Shown here: piece after piece, positions 46,224-57,360 of the stretch | Numbering within the stretch: position 1 is the stretch's first letter | Layout of the letters: each line of letters starts with the position of its first letter | Origin: Paracoccus acridae | Lineage (GTDB): Bacteria; Pseudomonadota; Alphaproteobacteria; Rhodobacterales; Rhodobacteraceae | Direction of reading: 5' to 3' | Length of the DNA: 64,000 nt | Assembly (NCBI RefSeq): GCF_014642735.1 | Contig: NZ_BMIV01000005.1 | Location: forward strand, 174,269-238,268 | Program-made: the position numbers and the translations under genes | The notes under the pieces: model-generated | What the model was told of the DNA's origin: nothing | The model's database searches: none | Seen by the model: only the letters and a program-made list of their open reading frames with translations

Positions 46224-47192
46224 ATGGACGAGCTTCTGGAACCCCTGGTCGCCAAGGACCGGCGCGCCCTGTCGCGGGCGATCACGCTGATCGAATCGAC
46301 GCGCCCCGATCACCGCGCCCGCGCAGTGGCGTTGCTGGCGGATCTGCCCGACGGCCAGGCGCTGCGGATCGGGCTGTCCGGCACGCCCGGCGTCGGCAAG
46401 TCCACCTTCATCGAGGCCTTCGGGACGATGCTGACAGAACAGGGCCTGCGCGTCGCGGTCCTTGCGGTCGATCCAAGTTCCGCGCGGTCCGGCGGGTCCA
46501 TCCTGGGCGACAAGACCCGGATGGAGACGCTGGCGCGCAATCCCATGGCCTTCATCCGTCCCACGCCGTCCAACGCCCAGCTTGGCGGCGTGGCGCGCCG
46601 CACGCGAGAGGCGATCCGCCTGTGCGAGGCGGCGGGTTACGACGTGGTGCTGATCGAAACGGTCGGCGTCGGCCAGTCCGAAACCCTTGTGGCCGAGATG
46701 TGCGACCTGTTCGTCCTGCTGCTGGCCCCGGCGGGTGGCGACGAATTGCAGGGCGTCAAGCGCGGCATCATGGAGATGGCTGACCTGATCCTGGTCAACA
46801 AGGCCGATGGCGAGTTGCTGGGCACCGCGCGCCGCACGGTCGCGGATTACGCGGGCGCGCTGCGCCTGCTGCGCAAGCGCCCACAGGATCCCCAGGGCTT
46901 TCCCAAAGCGCTGCCGGTATCCGCCGCGACCGGCGACGGCTTGGAAAAGGCCTGGTCCGAGATGCGGGCCTTGACCGAATGGCGGCGCGTGCAGGGCCAT
47001 TTCGCGGCCAACCGGGCCGAGCAGGCGCGGCACTGGTTCCTGGCCGATGTGCGTGCGGGCCTGCTGGCGCGGCTGGAAACCCCTGCCGCGCGGGACCGGC
47101 TGATGCAGTTGGGCGATGCCGTGGCCCATGGCGATGCCGTTCCCGCCGAAGCCGCGCAGGACATGCTGGATTGGCTGGCCGCGCAGAAATAG
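46224..47192 (+). CDS. meaB: GTPase chaperone of methylmalonyl-CoA mutase family (MeaB/ArgK)
   Basis: MeaB protects and loads adenosylcobalamin-dependent acyl-CoA mutases. The 322-residue G3E GTPase has the P-loop GTPGVGKST (about 52-60), [20 protein letters not shown] (about 77-96), [11 protein letters not shown] and the NKADG guanine motif. The ATG at 46224 is the natural start. No mutase gene (mcm, ecm or meaA) is in the window, so its client is coded elsewhere. Confidence 0.95.
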   Translation: MDELLEPLVAKDRRALSRAITLIESTRPDHRARAVALLADLPDGQALRIGLSGTPGVGKSTFIEAFGTMLTEQGLRVAVLAVDPSSARSGGSILGDKTRMETLARNPMAFIRPTPSNAQLGGVARRTREAIRLCEAAGYDVVLIETVGVGQSETLVAEMCDLFVLLLAPAGGDELQGVKRGIMEMADLILVNKADGELLGTARRTVADYAGALRLLRKRPQDPQGFPKALPVSAATGDGLEKAWSEMRALTEWRRVQGHFAANRAEQARHWFLADVRAGLLARLETPAARDRLMQLGDAVAHGDAVPAEAAQDMLDWLAAQK

Positions 47193-47262
47193 ACGCCCGA
47201 TTTCGCGGCCCGTGCGGCCCCGCGAATCGGCTAGGATCGAAGGCATGGAGAGGGTGAACGAC

Positions 47263-48309
47263 ATGCTGGGCCTGCCTGATCACGACACGCTTTATGCCGC
47301 GCTTGTGGCGCGAGACCCTGCCTGGGAAGGGCGCGCCCTGGTGGGCGTCGCCACCACTGGCATCTTCTGCCGCCTCACCTGTCCGGCCCGCAAGCCGCTG
47401 GCCCGGAACTGCCGCTGGTTCGCATCCGCGAAGGATGCGCAGGCCGCCGGTTTTCGCCCCTGCCTGCGCTGTCATCCCGCTGGCGCCACCGCCGAAGGCG
47501 ATCCGCTGGTGCGCGACCTGCTGGCCCGGCTGGAGGAACGCCCCGGCCACCGCTGGTCCGAGGGGGACCTGCTGGCGCTTGGGCATGACCCTTCGACCGT
47601 GCGGCGGGCCTTCAAGCGGCATTTCGGACAAAGCTTCCTGGGAATGGCCCGCGCGGCACGGCTGCGCAGCGGCATGTCCAGCCTGGCGAAAGGATCGGCG
47701 ATGATCGAGGCGCAACTGGACGCGGGATTCGATTCGGCCTCGGGGTTCCGGGCGGCCTTCGCGCGGCTGTTCGGCCATGCGCCGCACCAGTTGCGGCAGG
47801 GGTCGGACCTGCTGGCCGACTGGATCGACACGCCCCTGGGCGGCATGATCGCCATCGCGGATGACAGCGCGCTGCACCTTCTGGAATTCATCGACCGCAA
47901 GGCCCTGCCCGATGGATTGCGCCGCCTGTCGGCCCATGTCGGCGGCCGGGTCGGCCTTGGGCGCACGCCGGTCCATGACCTGACGGAATCGCAACTGGCC
48001 GATTACTTCGCGGGGCAGGGGCCGCGGCTGGACGTGCCGGTGACGCTGCATGGCACCCCCTTCCAGCAGGTCGTCTGGCGCGCCTTGCAGGACATTCCCG
48101 CCGGTCAGACCCGCAGCTATGCCCAGCTTGCGGCGGCCATCGGGCGGCCCACGGCCATGCGCGCGGTGGCGCGGGCCAATGCCACGAACCGCATCGCCCT
48201 GGTCGTGCCCTGCCACCGGGTGATCGGCGCGGATGGCACGCTGACCGGCTATGCGGGCGGGCTGTGGCGCAAGGAAAAGCTGATCGCGATCGAACGCGGC
48301 TATGCCTGA
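47263..48309 (+). CDS. ada: Bifunctional Ada-type methylated-DNA repair protein and regulator
   Basis: Ada removes methyl groups from DNA and then activates its own regulon. The 348-residue protein has the zinc-bound N-terminal domain (GIFCRLTCPARKP and FRPCLRCHP: four Cys), an AraC-type helix-turn-helix region (HDPSTVRRAFKRHFGQSF) and the C-terminal methyltransferase with the active Cys in VVPCHRVIG. I prefer the ATG at 47263, eight bases after a strong GGAGAGGG; an ATG six codons earlier at 47245 is possible. Confidence 0.95.
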   Translation: MLGLPDHDTLYAALVARDPAWEGRALVGVATTGIFCRLTCPARKPLARNCRWFASAKDAQAAGFRPCLRCHPAGATAEGDPLVRDLLARLEERPGHRWSEGDLLALGHDPSTVRRAFKRHFGQSFLGMARAARLRSGMSSLAKGSAMIEAQLDAGFDSASGFRAAFARLFGHAPHQLRQGSDLLADWIDTPLGGMIAIADDSALHLLEFIDRKALPDGLRRLSAHVGGRVGLGRTPVHDLTESQLADYFAGQGPRLDVPVTLHGTPFQQVVWRALQDIPAGQTRSYAQLAAAIGRPTAMRAVARANATNRIALVVPCHRVIGADGTLTGYAGGLWRKEKLIAIERGYA

Positions 48310-48315
48310 TTCGGG

Positions 48316-48343
48316 TTGACGGCCCGCGCGGGTTCCATTAGGG
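48316..48343 (+). promoter_or_regulatory. Candidate promoter of rpmB
   Basis: TTGACG at 48316-48321 is a good -35 element, followed 16 bases later by TTAGGG as a weak -10. It lies just after the ada stop and about 105 bases before the rpmB start. The -10 match is poor, so confidence is limited. Confidence 0.35.
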
Positions 48344-48446
48344 ACGCGCAAACGGAATTCCGGGCGCTGCCTCGCGGCGCCCTTTCACTTTGGGCCGGAA
48401 CCCCCCGCCGGGACCGCCCGCATAGCAAAGACGAAGGATCAACACC

Positions 48447-48737
48447 ATGTCGCGCGTCTGCGAACTGACCGGCAAAGGCCCGATGACCGGCAACAATGTC
48501 AGCCACGCCAACAACAAGACCCGTCGCCGGTTCCTGCCGAACCTGAACGAGGTCACGTTGATGTCCGATGCCCTCGGCCGCAGCTATTCGCTGCGCATCT
48601 CGGCCGCGGCGCTGCGTTCGGTCGATCACCGGGGTGGCCTGGACGCCTTCCTGGCCAAGGCGAAGGATGCCGAACTGTCGGACCGCGCTCTGAAGATCAA
48701 GCGCGAGATCGCCAAGGCCGACGCGCCCCAGGCCTGA
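48447..48737 (+). CDS. rpmB: 50S ribosomal protein L28
   Basis: The 96-residue protein begins [20 protein letters not shown] (2-21) and continues [15 protein letters not shown], both signatures of bL28. It is longer than the E. coli protein (78 residues), as usual in alphaproteobacteria. It stands alone, with its own likely promoter and terminator. Confidence 0.98.
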   Translation: MSRVCELTGKGPMTGNNVSHANNKTRRRFLPNLNEVTLMSDALGRSYSLRISAAALRSVDHRGGLDAFLAKAKDAELSDRALKIKREIAKADAPQA

Positions 48738-48761
48738 TCAGGCCACTGACTGCGGCATTAT

Positions 48762-48789
48762 GCCCCGTCGTTTCCACGGCGGGGCTTTT
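48762..48789 (+). terminator. Intrinsic terminator after rpmB
   Basis: GCCCCGTCG pairs with CGGCGGGGC (9 bp with one G-T pair) around TTTCCA, followed by TTTT. A separate perfect 14-bp palindrome GGCCTGATCAGGCC (48731-48744) covers the rpmB stop codon. Confidence 0.85.
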
Positions 48790-48833
48790 GCATGTCGGTT
48801 GCCTTCGCCCGCCTCTTGGCTGATGGTCCTGCC

Positions 48834-49184
48834 ATGCGACACCCGGTCCATCTTGCGCTGATTCTGTGCCTTGCCCTGACCGGCATCGGTCTTGGCGCGG
48901 CGCGCGGCACAGTCGTCCGCGCCGAACGGGTCGTGCTTTGCACGGGGCATGGCGTGGTGGTCGTGGATCACCCGGATGCGCCCCGGTCCGCGCAGATCTG
49001 CCCCGACATGGCCTTGGCGCTGCTGGCCGCAGTGCCGGATGCGCCCCTGGATGGGCCGATCATGCGCAGTCCCGGTGCGCTTGCGCGGTCCTTGTCGGCC
49101 TTGCCCCTGCGGGACCAGCAATCCCCTCGGCCTGCGGCGCGCGATCCTCCTGTGTCACGGTTTTCCGCAACCACAACCGTTTGA
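48834..49184 (+). CDS. Small exported protein of unknown function upstream of PCuAC
   Basis: The 116-residue protein has a signal-like hydrophobic start (HPVHLALILCLALTGIGLG, about 2-20), then VVLCTGHGVVVVDH with Cys and His, a second Cys in AQICPDMALALLAAVP, and an Arg/Pro-rich tail. It looks like the DUF2946-type proteins often found near copper genes, but I am not certain. I prefer the ATG at 48834 since it places the hydrophobic segment at the N-terminus. It precedes the copper chaperone by 17 bases. Confidence 0.6.
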   Translation: MRHPVHLALILCLALTGIGLGAARGTVVRAERVVLCTGHGVVVVDHPDAPRSAQICPDMALALLAAVPDAPLDGPIMRSPGALARSLSALPLRDQQSPRPAARDPPVSRFSATTTV

Positions 49185-49201
49185 CACGAAGGACAACACA
49201 G

Positions 49202-49657
49202 ATGATCCGCATGACCCTGGCCGCCCTGGCGGTCCTTTCCCCCGCAGCCGCACTTGCCGATGAGGGGCTGACGATCCGCGACGCCTATGTGCGCAGCACC
49301 AATCCCAAGACCGCCGCCGCCTTCATGGTGGTGGAAAACCACGGGGCCACCGACTGCCGCCTGACGGGCGTGTCGTCGGATGCGGCCGAAATGGTCGAAT
49401 TGCACACCCATGCCGAGGTGGACGGCGTGATGAAGATGCAAAAGGTGGAAGGCGGCATCGCCATCCCGGCAGGGACCGAACATGCCCTTGCGCGGGGCGG
49501 CGACCATGTGATGCTGATGGGGCTGACCAAGCCCCTGGCCCAGGGCGAAACCGTCGCGCTGACGCTGGACTTCGGTGACTGCGGCACCCGGCCCATCGAG
49601 GCCGCTTTGGACAACGACCGCGCCGAGGAAGGCCACGGCGGCCATAAGGGCCACTAG
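49202..49657 (+). CDS. Periplasmic copper chaperone PCuAC
   Basis: PCuAC-domain proteins bind Cu(I) in the periplasm and supply the CuA centre of cytochrome oxidase. The 151-residue precursor has a Sec signal (about 1-19) and the binding pattern of His and Met: MVELHTHAEVDGVMKMQKVE, then GTEHALARGGDHVMLMGL. The C-terminus ([10 protein letters not shown]) adds more His. Two Cys (TDCRL and GDCGT) may form a disulfide. It shares a CTAG stop with the convergent SGNH esterase. Confidence 0.94.
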   Translation: MIRMTLAALAVLSPAAALADEGLTIRDAYVRSTNPKTAAAFMVVENHGATDCRLTGVSSDAAEMVELHTHAEVDGVMKMQKVEGGIAIPAGTEHALARGGDHVMLMGLTKPLAQGETVALTLDFGDCGTRPIEAALDNDRAEEGHGGHKGH

Positions 49658-50279
49658 CCCCTCAGCATCTGCCGGACCTTCGGGCCAAGCGCGGCGGCCA
49701 TCAACCGGATGCCTGCCGCGTTCGGATGGATGCCATCTGCCAAAAGATAGTCGCGATGCCGAGCCTTCGGCAGGGCGGCAAGCGGGGCGTACAGGCTGGG
49801 CAGCAGCACCGCGCCGTGACGGTCGGCCAGGCGTGGCCAGATCGCGTGCCAAGCCTGTCTCCAGCCGACTTCGCCCGGAATGGGGTTCAGGCCGACCAGC
49901 AGCAGGGGGCGCCCGCCCGCCCCGGCCTGGGTCAGGATCGCGTCCAGGTTCGCCTCGGCCCGCGCGGCGGACCAGCCCAACAGCATGTCGTTGCCGCCAA
50001 GTTCCACGATGACCGCATCGGGGCGGTGGCGGCGCAGCGAAAATCCGATGCGCATCCGCCCGCCATAGGTCGTGTCCCCCGACAAGGCGGCCGGGATGAT
50101 CGTCGCGGGCGTTCCGTCACGGTCAAGCCAGGCCTGCAACTGGGGCACCATCCCCTGTCCCCGCGCCAGGCCATAGCCCGCGAACAGGCTGTCCCCGAAG
50201 GCCAGCACGCGCGGTCGCGGCGGGGCCGCCCCGGCCAGGGCCATCGCGCCCGCCCCGGCAAGGACGCCCCGCCGCCCGA

Positions 50280-50283
<4 letters not shown>
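49654..50283 (-). CDS. SGNH/GDSL arylesterase-type hydrolase (TesA-like)
   Basis: The 209-residue protein has a short signal-like N-terminus and the SGNH blocks: block [14 protein letters not shown] (nucleophile Ser, about 28-40), block II Gly in [13 protein letters not shown], block [13 protein letters not shown] and block [10 protein letters not shown] (catalytic Asp and His). It belongs to the TesA/arylesterase group. The start overlaps the copA stop by ATGA, so it is probably co-translated with the copper pump, an unexplained pairing. Confidence 0.92.
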
Positions 50284-52523
<2,240 letters not shown>

Positions 52524-52530
52524 GATGCGT

Positions 52531-52568
52531 GTTTCCTGAATGCGTGCCAAGGGACGGGTTCAGGAAAC
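52531..52568 (-). promoter_or_regulatory. Perfect 10-bp inverted repeat over the copA ribosome binding site
   Basis: GTTTCCTGAA (52531-52540 on +) and TTCAGGAAAC (52559-52568 on +) are exact inverted copies 18 bases apart. In the copA message the start-proximal arm reads TTCAGGAAAC and contains the AGGAAA ribosome binding site, eight bases before the ATG. It could be an operator or an RNA stem that controls copA translation. It does not look like a CueR site. Confidence 0.65.
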
Positions 52569-52925
52569 GGGGCGGCGCCTGCGGCCGCAGGGGCGCCCAC
52601 CAGGGAAACTGCGCGGCGATCAGGGCACGCGGGTCACGGCGCGGCGCGCAGAGGGGGCGGGCCACGGCCGGGCGCGCATCCTGGTGGCAGCGGCAGGCCC
52701 GGTCGCCCCGGCCCCGGCACAGATGCGCGGGCCGCCGCAGGGGGCGACGCCGGGAATGACGGCAAGGGCGCAGGTGATCGGCCATGGATCTTCAGATGTG
52801 GCCGGCAGGGTCCGGGGTCAAGGCCCGTTTTTCCCCGTCCGATACGCCGACGTGAGTTGCCAGTGGCACCAATCCCTTGTTACTTGCGTTTCAGAGCAGA
52901 AGAACACGAGACCCACAGGATCACC
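52569..52925. other. Very GC-rich stretch without a convincing gene
   Basis: Between the copA upstream repeat and the L,D-transpeptidase start I see no credible coding region. Frames are open on both strands, but the translations are rich in Arg, Pro and Gly, as expected from random GC-rich DNA. The promoters of copA and of the transpeptidase gene must lie here, but I see no clear consensus. Confidence 0.5.
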
Positions 52926-53486
52926 ATGAACCGCCGTGAGCTGATGTCGCTGGCCGTGCCGCTGATGGCCGCCGCCTATTTCGCCCCCTCGCTGGCCTTC
53001 TCGCAGGAGGCAGCGCGCGACCCCTATGCCCCGACCGAGGTCGCCATCCGCGAGGATTTCGAGGTCGGCAGCATCGTCGTGGTCAGCAAGGACTTCTTCC
53101 TGTACCACGTCATCGCGCCGGGCCGGGCGGTGCGTTACGGCGTGGCCGTGGGCACGGCCGAACTGGTCTGGAAGGGCCGCGCGACCGTAGGCCGCAAGGT
53201 CGAATGGCCGTCCTGGACGCCCACGCCCGACATGATCAAGCGCAAGCCCCAGCAATACGCGAAATGGGCCAACGGCATGCCCGGCGGCCCGCAGAACCCG
53301 CTGGGGGCACGGGCCCTGTATCTCTACAACGACAAGGGCCAGGACACCGCGATCCGCATCCACGGCACGACCGAGCCGAATTCCATCGGCCGGGCGGTGT
53401 CGAACGGCTGCCTGCGCATGCGCAACGAGGCGGTGATGGCGCTGTACGACCAGGTTCCGATCGGGGCGCCGGTCTACGTCTATTGA
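52926..53486 (+). CDS. L,D-transpeptidase (YkuD domain), periplasmic
   Basis: L,D-transpeptidases make 3-3 crosslinks in peptidoglycan or attach proteins to it. The 186-residue precursor has a signal peptide (about 1-26) and a YkuD domain with VEWPSWTPTPDMI and the active site IRIHGTTEPNSIGRAVSNGC, where His146 and Cys162 are the catalytic pair. I chose the ATG at 52926 because it opens the signal peptide; the long upstream extension in the same frame is not plausible. The next gene starts one base after its stop. Confidence 0.94.
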   Translation: MNRRELMSLAVPLMAAAYFAPSLAFSQEAARDPYAPTEVAIREDFEVGSIVVVSKDFFLYHVIAPGRAVRYGVAVGTAELVWKGRATVGRKVEWPSWTPTPDMIKRKPQQYAKWANGMPGGPQNPLGARALYLYNDKGQDTAIRIHGTTEPNSIGRAVSNGCLRMRNEAVMALYDQVPIGAPVYVY

Positions 53487-53487
53487 C

Positions 53488-54546
53488 GTGACGCTGCGAC
53501 TGACACAGGTTGCGGACCCTGCCTTGGCGGGGTTCGACGACATCATCGACGTCCGTTCGCCCGCCGAATATGCCGAGGATCACCTGCCCGGCGCGATCAA
53601 CCTGCCCGTGCTGGACGATGCCGAGCGGGCAAGGGTCGGCACGATCTACAAGCAGGTGTCCCCCTTCGACGCCCGCAAGATCGGCGGCGCCCTGGTGGCG
53701 GCCAATGCCGCGCGCCATATCGCGGGGCCGCTGGCGGATCGGGACGGAAGCTGGCGGGGGCTTGTCTATTGCTGGCGCGGCGGGCAGCGGTCGGGCAGCT
53801 TCGCCACCATCCTGTCGCAGATCGGCTGGCGCGTGGACCGGATCGAAGGCGGATACAAGGCCTGGCGCGGCCTTGTCGTGGACCGGGTGCAGAACCGGCC
53901 CGTCCCCGCCCCCGTGATCGTCCTGGACGGCAACACCGGCAGCGCCAAGACCGCGATCCTGCTGCGGCTGGCCGCGCGCGGCTGGCAGGTGATCGACCTG
54001 GAAGGGCTTGCCAACCATCGCGGCAGCCTGTTCGGCGGCCACCCCGAAGGCCAGCCCGGCCAGAAGCTGTTCGAGGGGCGGCTGGCCCTGGCGCTGGAGG
54101 CCCTGGATCCCGCCCGCCCCGTTCTGGTCGAGGCCGAAAGCAGCCGCATCGGCCGCCTGACGGTGCCCAAGTCCATGTGGCAGGCCATCTGCGCAGCCCC
54201 CCGGCTGCGGCTGGACGTCCCGGTCGCCGCCCGCGCCGCCTATACCGCAGCCGCCTATGAGGACATGGTGGACGACCCCGCGCGGATCGAGGCGATCGTG
54301 GCCGCGCTGTCCCCCCTGCATCCGGCCGAACGCATTGAGGCATGGCAGGCCGCCATTGCCGCCCGCGACTGGCGCGGCCTGGCGCAGGGGCTGCTTTGCG
54401 ACCATTACGATCCGCGCTACCTAAAGCACCGCCTGCGCTATGCGGCGCAGGAAAGGGCCGTCGCCACGCTGGATGACCTGCATGATCTGGACAGCGCGGC
54501 GGCACGGCTGGAAGAAACCCTGGTCCAGATGGCTCCGATCCGCTGA
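53488..54546 (+). CDS. mnmH: tRNA 2-selenouridine synthase MnmH
   Basis: MnmH (SelU) replaces the 2-thio group of wobble uridine with selenium, using selenophosphate. The 352-residue protein has an N-terminal rhodanese domain (DDIIDVRSPAEY; catalytic Cys95 in LVYCWRGGQRS) and a P-loop domain with GNTGSAKT (148-155). It starts with GTG one base after the transpeptidase stop. Selenophosphate synthetase (selD) is required and is not in this window. Confidence 0.94.
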   Translation: MTLRLTQVADPALAGFDDIIDVRSPAEYAEDHLPGAINLPVLDDAERARVGTIYKQVSPFDARKIGGALVAANAARHIAGPLADRDGSWRGLVYCWRGGQRSGSFATILSQIGWRVDRIEGGYKAWRGLVVDRVQNRPVPAPVIVLDGNTGSAKTAILLRLAARGWQVIDLEGLANHRGSLFGGHPEGQPGQKLFEGRLALALEALDPARPVLVEAESSRIGRLTVPKSMWQAICAAPRLRLDVPVAARAAYTAAAYEDMVDDPARIEAIVAALSPLHPAERIEAWQAAIAARDWRGLAQGLLCDHYDPRYLKHRLRYAAQERAVATLDDLHDLDSAAARLEETLVQMAPIR

Positions 54547-54630
54547 AGGTGCCGGCAGTGTCGCGGTCTTGTGATCCGGCCCTCGATCCATCCCGCATTA
54601 AGCTTGCGCCGAACCCACCAGGAGGATGCG

Positions 54631-55518
54631 ATGAGCCGGATGACCGCCAAGGATTTCCCGCAGGAATTGCTGGAGCTTTACGACTTCTATGCCCATGGGC
54701 TGATCACCAAGCGCGAATTCCTAGACCGGGCGGGCAAGTTCGCCGTGGGCGGCGTCACCGCGCTTGCGCTGCTGAACATGCTGCGGCCGAACTATGCCCT
54801 GGCCCAGCAGGTCAGCTTCAACGATCCCGCCATCCTTGCGGACTATGTGACCTATCCCTCGCCCCAGGGTCATGGAGAGGTGCGCGGCTACATGGTGCGG
54901 CCCACGGGCGGGGACGGTCCCTGGCCCGCCGTGCTGGTCATCCACGAAAACCGCGGCCTGAACCCTTACATCGAGGATGTGGCGCGGCGGCTGGCCAAGG
55001 CCGGGTATCTGGCCCTGGCGCCGGACGGGCTGTCATCGGTCGGCGGCTATCCCGGCAATGACGAGGAAGGCCGCGCGCTTCAGGCCCAGGTCGATCCCGA
55101 AAAGCTGATGAACGATTTCTTCGCCGCTGCCGAACACCTGGTCGGGCACGAGGATTCGACGGGAAAGGTCGGCGCGGTCGGCTTCTGCTATGGCGGGGGT
55201 GTCTGCAACGCCCTGGCGGTGGCTTACCCGGAACTGGCCGCCTCGGTCCCGTTCTATGGACGTCAGGCGCCCGTCGAGGACGTGCCGAAGATCCAGGTGC
55301 CGCTGCTTCTGCACTTTGCCGAACTGGACGAGCGCATCAACGAAGGCTGGCCCGCCTACGAGGCCGCGCTGCGCGAGCATGGCAAGGTGTTCGAGGCGCA
55401 TGTCTATCCCGGCGTGAACCACGGCTTCCACAATGATTCGACGCCGCGCTATGACCAGGCGGCCGCGGAACTTGCCTGGCAGCGGACGCTGGACTGGTTC
55501 GCGCGCTATCTCGCCTGA
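54631..55518 (+). CDS. Dienelactone hydrolase family protein with membrane-targeting N-terminus
   Basis: The 295-residue alpha/beta hydrolase has an extended N-terminus with REFLDRAGKFAVGGVTALAL (about 28-47), which looks like a Tat-type or anchor signal. The core has VLVIHENRGLNPYIEDVARR, the nucleophile Cys186 in GFCYGGG, and the catalytic His in NHGFHND. It is the Cys-Asp-His form of the dienelactone hydrolase family. AGGAGG precedes the ATG at 54631. The real substrate is unknown. It ends 13 bases into the convergent phosphorylase gene. Confidence 0.92.
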   Translation: MSRMTAKDFPQELLELYDFYAHGLITKREFLDRAGKFAVGGVTALALLNMLRPNYALAQQVSFNDPAILADYVTYPSPQGHGEVRGYMVRPTGGDGPWPAVLVIHENRGLNPYIEDVARRLAKAGYLALAPDGLSSVGGYPGNDEEGRALQAQVDPEKLMNDFFAAAEHLVGHEDSTGKVGAVGFCYGGGVCNALAVAYPELAASVPFYGRQAPVEDVPKIQVPLLLHFAELDERINEGWPAYEAALREHGKVFEAHVYPGVNHGFHNDSTPRYDQAAAELAWQRTLDWFARYLA

Positions 55519-56324
55519 ACGGCGGGCGCTTCCCCCAGGAAACGGCGCAATATCCGTTCCAGCTTGGCGGCGCCCAGGGGGGCCATGGCCTTGGTGTGGT
55601 CGTGGCTGATGGATTCGTCCGACAGGCCCGCGCCCATGTTGGTGATGACCGAAATGGCGGCGCAGCGCATGCCCAGGAACCGGGCCAGGATGATTTCCGG
55701 CACGGTGGACATGCCGACGGCATCGGCGCCCAGGATCCGCGCGGCGCGGATCTCGGCCGGCGTCTCGAAGCTGGGGCCGGAAAACCAGCAATAGACGCCC
55801 TCGGGCAGGTCGATCCCCTCGGCTTCGGCGGCGGCCGACAGGGCCGCGCGCATGGCCCCGTCATGGGCATCGGTCATGGGGACAAAGCGGGCGTCGGTCG
55901 GCTCTCCGATCAGGGGGTTGGTTCCTGCAAAGGCGATGTGGTCGCCAAGCAGCATCAGCCCGCCCGGCGGGATGTCGGGCCGCAGGGACCCGGCGGCATT
56001 GGTCAGGATCAGCCGGTCGCAGCCGAGCGCGGCCAGCACCTCCAGCGGCAGGCGCATCGCATCGGCCCGCCCGGATTCATAATAATGCGACCGCCCGCCG
56101 AAGACCGCGACGCGGCGGCCTTCCAACTGCCCGATCACCAGTTGCGGCACATGGCCCGACACCCCCGCATGGGGAAAACCCGGCAGGTCGTCATAGGGGA
56201 TCGCCACGCCATCCACAGTCCCCGACAGATGCCCCAGGCCCGATCCCAGGATAAGCCCGTATTCCGGCGGCTGGTCGCCCGCGCGGTCGCGGATCAGGCG
56301 GGCAAGCTCAACGCTCTTTGACAT
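55506..56324 (-). CDS. Purine-nucleoside phosphorylase
   Basis: The enzyme cleaves purine nucleosides with phosphate to the base and ribose-1-phosphate. The 272-residue protein has the trimeric class signature: LILGSGLGHLSGTV (24-37), GGRSHYYESG, LILTNAAGSLRPDIPPG and SGPSFETPAEIRAARILGAD. It is the last gene of the nucleoside ABC transporter run and overlaps the permease gene by 17 bases, so import and breakdown of purine nucleosides are linked. Confidence 0.95.
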   Translation of the reverse strand: MSKSVELARLIRDRAGDQPPEYGLILGSGLGHLSGTVDGVAIPYDDLPGFPHAGVSGHVPQLVIGQLEGRRVAVFGGRSHYYESGRADAMRLPLEVLAALGCDRLILTNAAGSLRPDIPPGGLMLLGDHIAFAGTNPLIGEPTDARFVPMTDAHDGAMRAALSAAAEAEGIDLPEGVYCWFSGPSFETPAEIRAARILGADAVGMSTVPEIILARFLGMRCAAISVITNMGAGLSDESISHDHTKAMAPLGAAKLERILRRFLGEAPAVQAR

Positions 56325-57360
56325 AGGGCTCTCCTCCGGCGCGGGGCGGGATGGCGCGGCCCACGAAGCCCGCCAGGATGATCACGGTCAGGATATAGGG
56401 CAGGGCGTTCATGAACATCGACGGCACCGTGATCACGCCCAGGTCCAGGTTCGGATAGCGGTTCGCGACGGCCTCCAGCAGGCCGAACAGGAAGGTCGCC
56501 CCAAGCGCTCCCCAGGGCCGCCACTTGGCGAAGATCAGCGCGGCAAGCGCGATGAAGCCGCGCCCCGCGGTCATTTCCTTGACGAAGCCCGCCGACAGCC
56601 CGGTGGCAAGATAGGCCCCCGCCAGCCCGCAAAGCAGCCCGGCGATCGCCACGGCGGCAAAGCGCAGCCGCGTCACCGACACGCCCGCCGTATCGACCGA
56701 GGCGGGGTTTTCCCCCACCGCCCGCAGTCGCAGGCCGAAGCGCGTGCGATACAGCACCCACCATGTCAGCGGCACCATCAGGAAGGCCACATAGACCAGA
56801 ATCGTATGGCCCGAGATCACCTCGGCATAAAGCGGGCCGATGACGGGGACGTTGCCCAAGGTCTCGGCGAAGGGCAGGGTGATCCCGGTCATGCGCGGGG
56901 TCGTGGTCAGCCAACCCGCCGTGTCCGGTCCCATGATCCCCGACAGCCAGGCGCGGAACGGACCGACCTGCGCCTCAAGCTCGGCCCCCGGCGTCAGGCT
57001 GGGGGTCCGCCCGCCAAGGCCGAAGATCTTCTGGCCCAGCAGCACCGTCAGGCCCGAGGCCAGGAAGTTGATCGCCACCCCCGAGATCAGCTGGTTGCCC
57101 CGGAAGGTGATCGAGGCGATGCCGTGGACCGCCGACAGCATCAGCGCGCCCAGAAGGCCCGCCATGGCACCCAGCCAGACATTGCCGGTCAGCGCGGCCA
57201 CGGTGGCGGCGCTGAACGCCGCCATCAGCATCTTGCCTTCCAGCCCGATGTCGAAGACGCCCGCGCGTTCCGAATAAAGCCCGGCGAGGCAGGCCAGCAG
57301 CAGCGGCGTCATCAGCCGCACCGCGCTGTCCAGGATTTGCAGGACGGTGTTCAGATCCAT
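56308..57360 (-). CDS. Nucleoside ABC transporter permease, second subunit
   Basis: This is one of two membrane subunits of a BMP-type purine nucleoside importer. The protein of 350 residues has about nine hydrophobic helices and the family stretch LYSERAGVFDIGLEGKMLMA (about 27-46). The inner RLRAVGENPASVDTAGVSV is the coupling loop that meets the ATPase. I chose the ATG at 57360, which overlaps the stop of the first permease (TGATG); a GTG one codon earlier is possible. Confidence 0.93.
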   Translation of the reverse strand: MDLNTVLQILDSAVRLMTPLLLACLAGLYSERAGVFDIGLEGKMLMAAFSAATVAALTGNVWLGAMAGLLGALMLSAVHGIASITFRGNQLISGVAINFLASGLTVLLGQKIFGLGGRTPSLTPGAELEAQVGPFRAWLSGIMGPDTAGWLTTTPRMTGITLPFAETLGNVPVIGPLYAEVISGHTILVYVAFLMVPLTWWVLYRTRFGLRLRAVGENPASVDTAGVSVTRLRFAAVAIAGLLCGLAGAYLATGLSAGFVKEMTAGRGFIALAALIFAKWRPWGALGATFLFGLLEAVANRYPNLDLGVITVPSMFMNALPYILTVIILAGFVGRAIPPRAGGEPYVKER

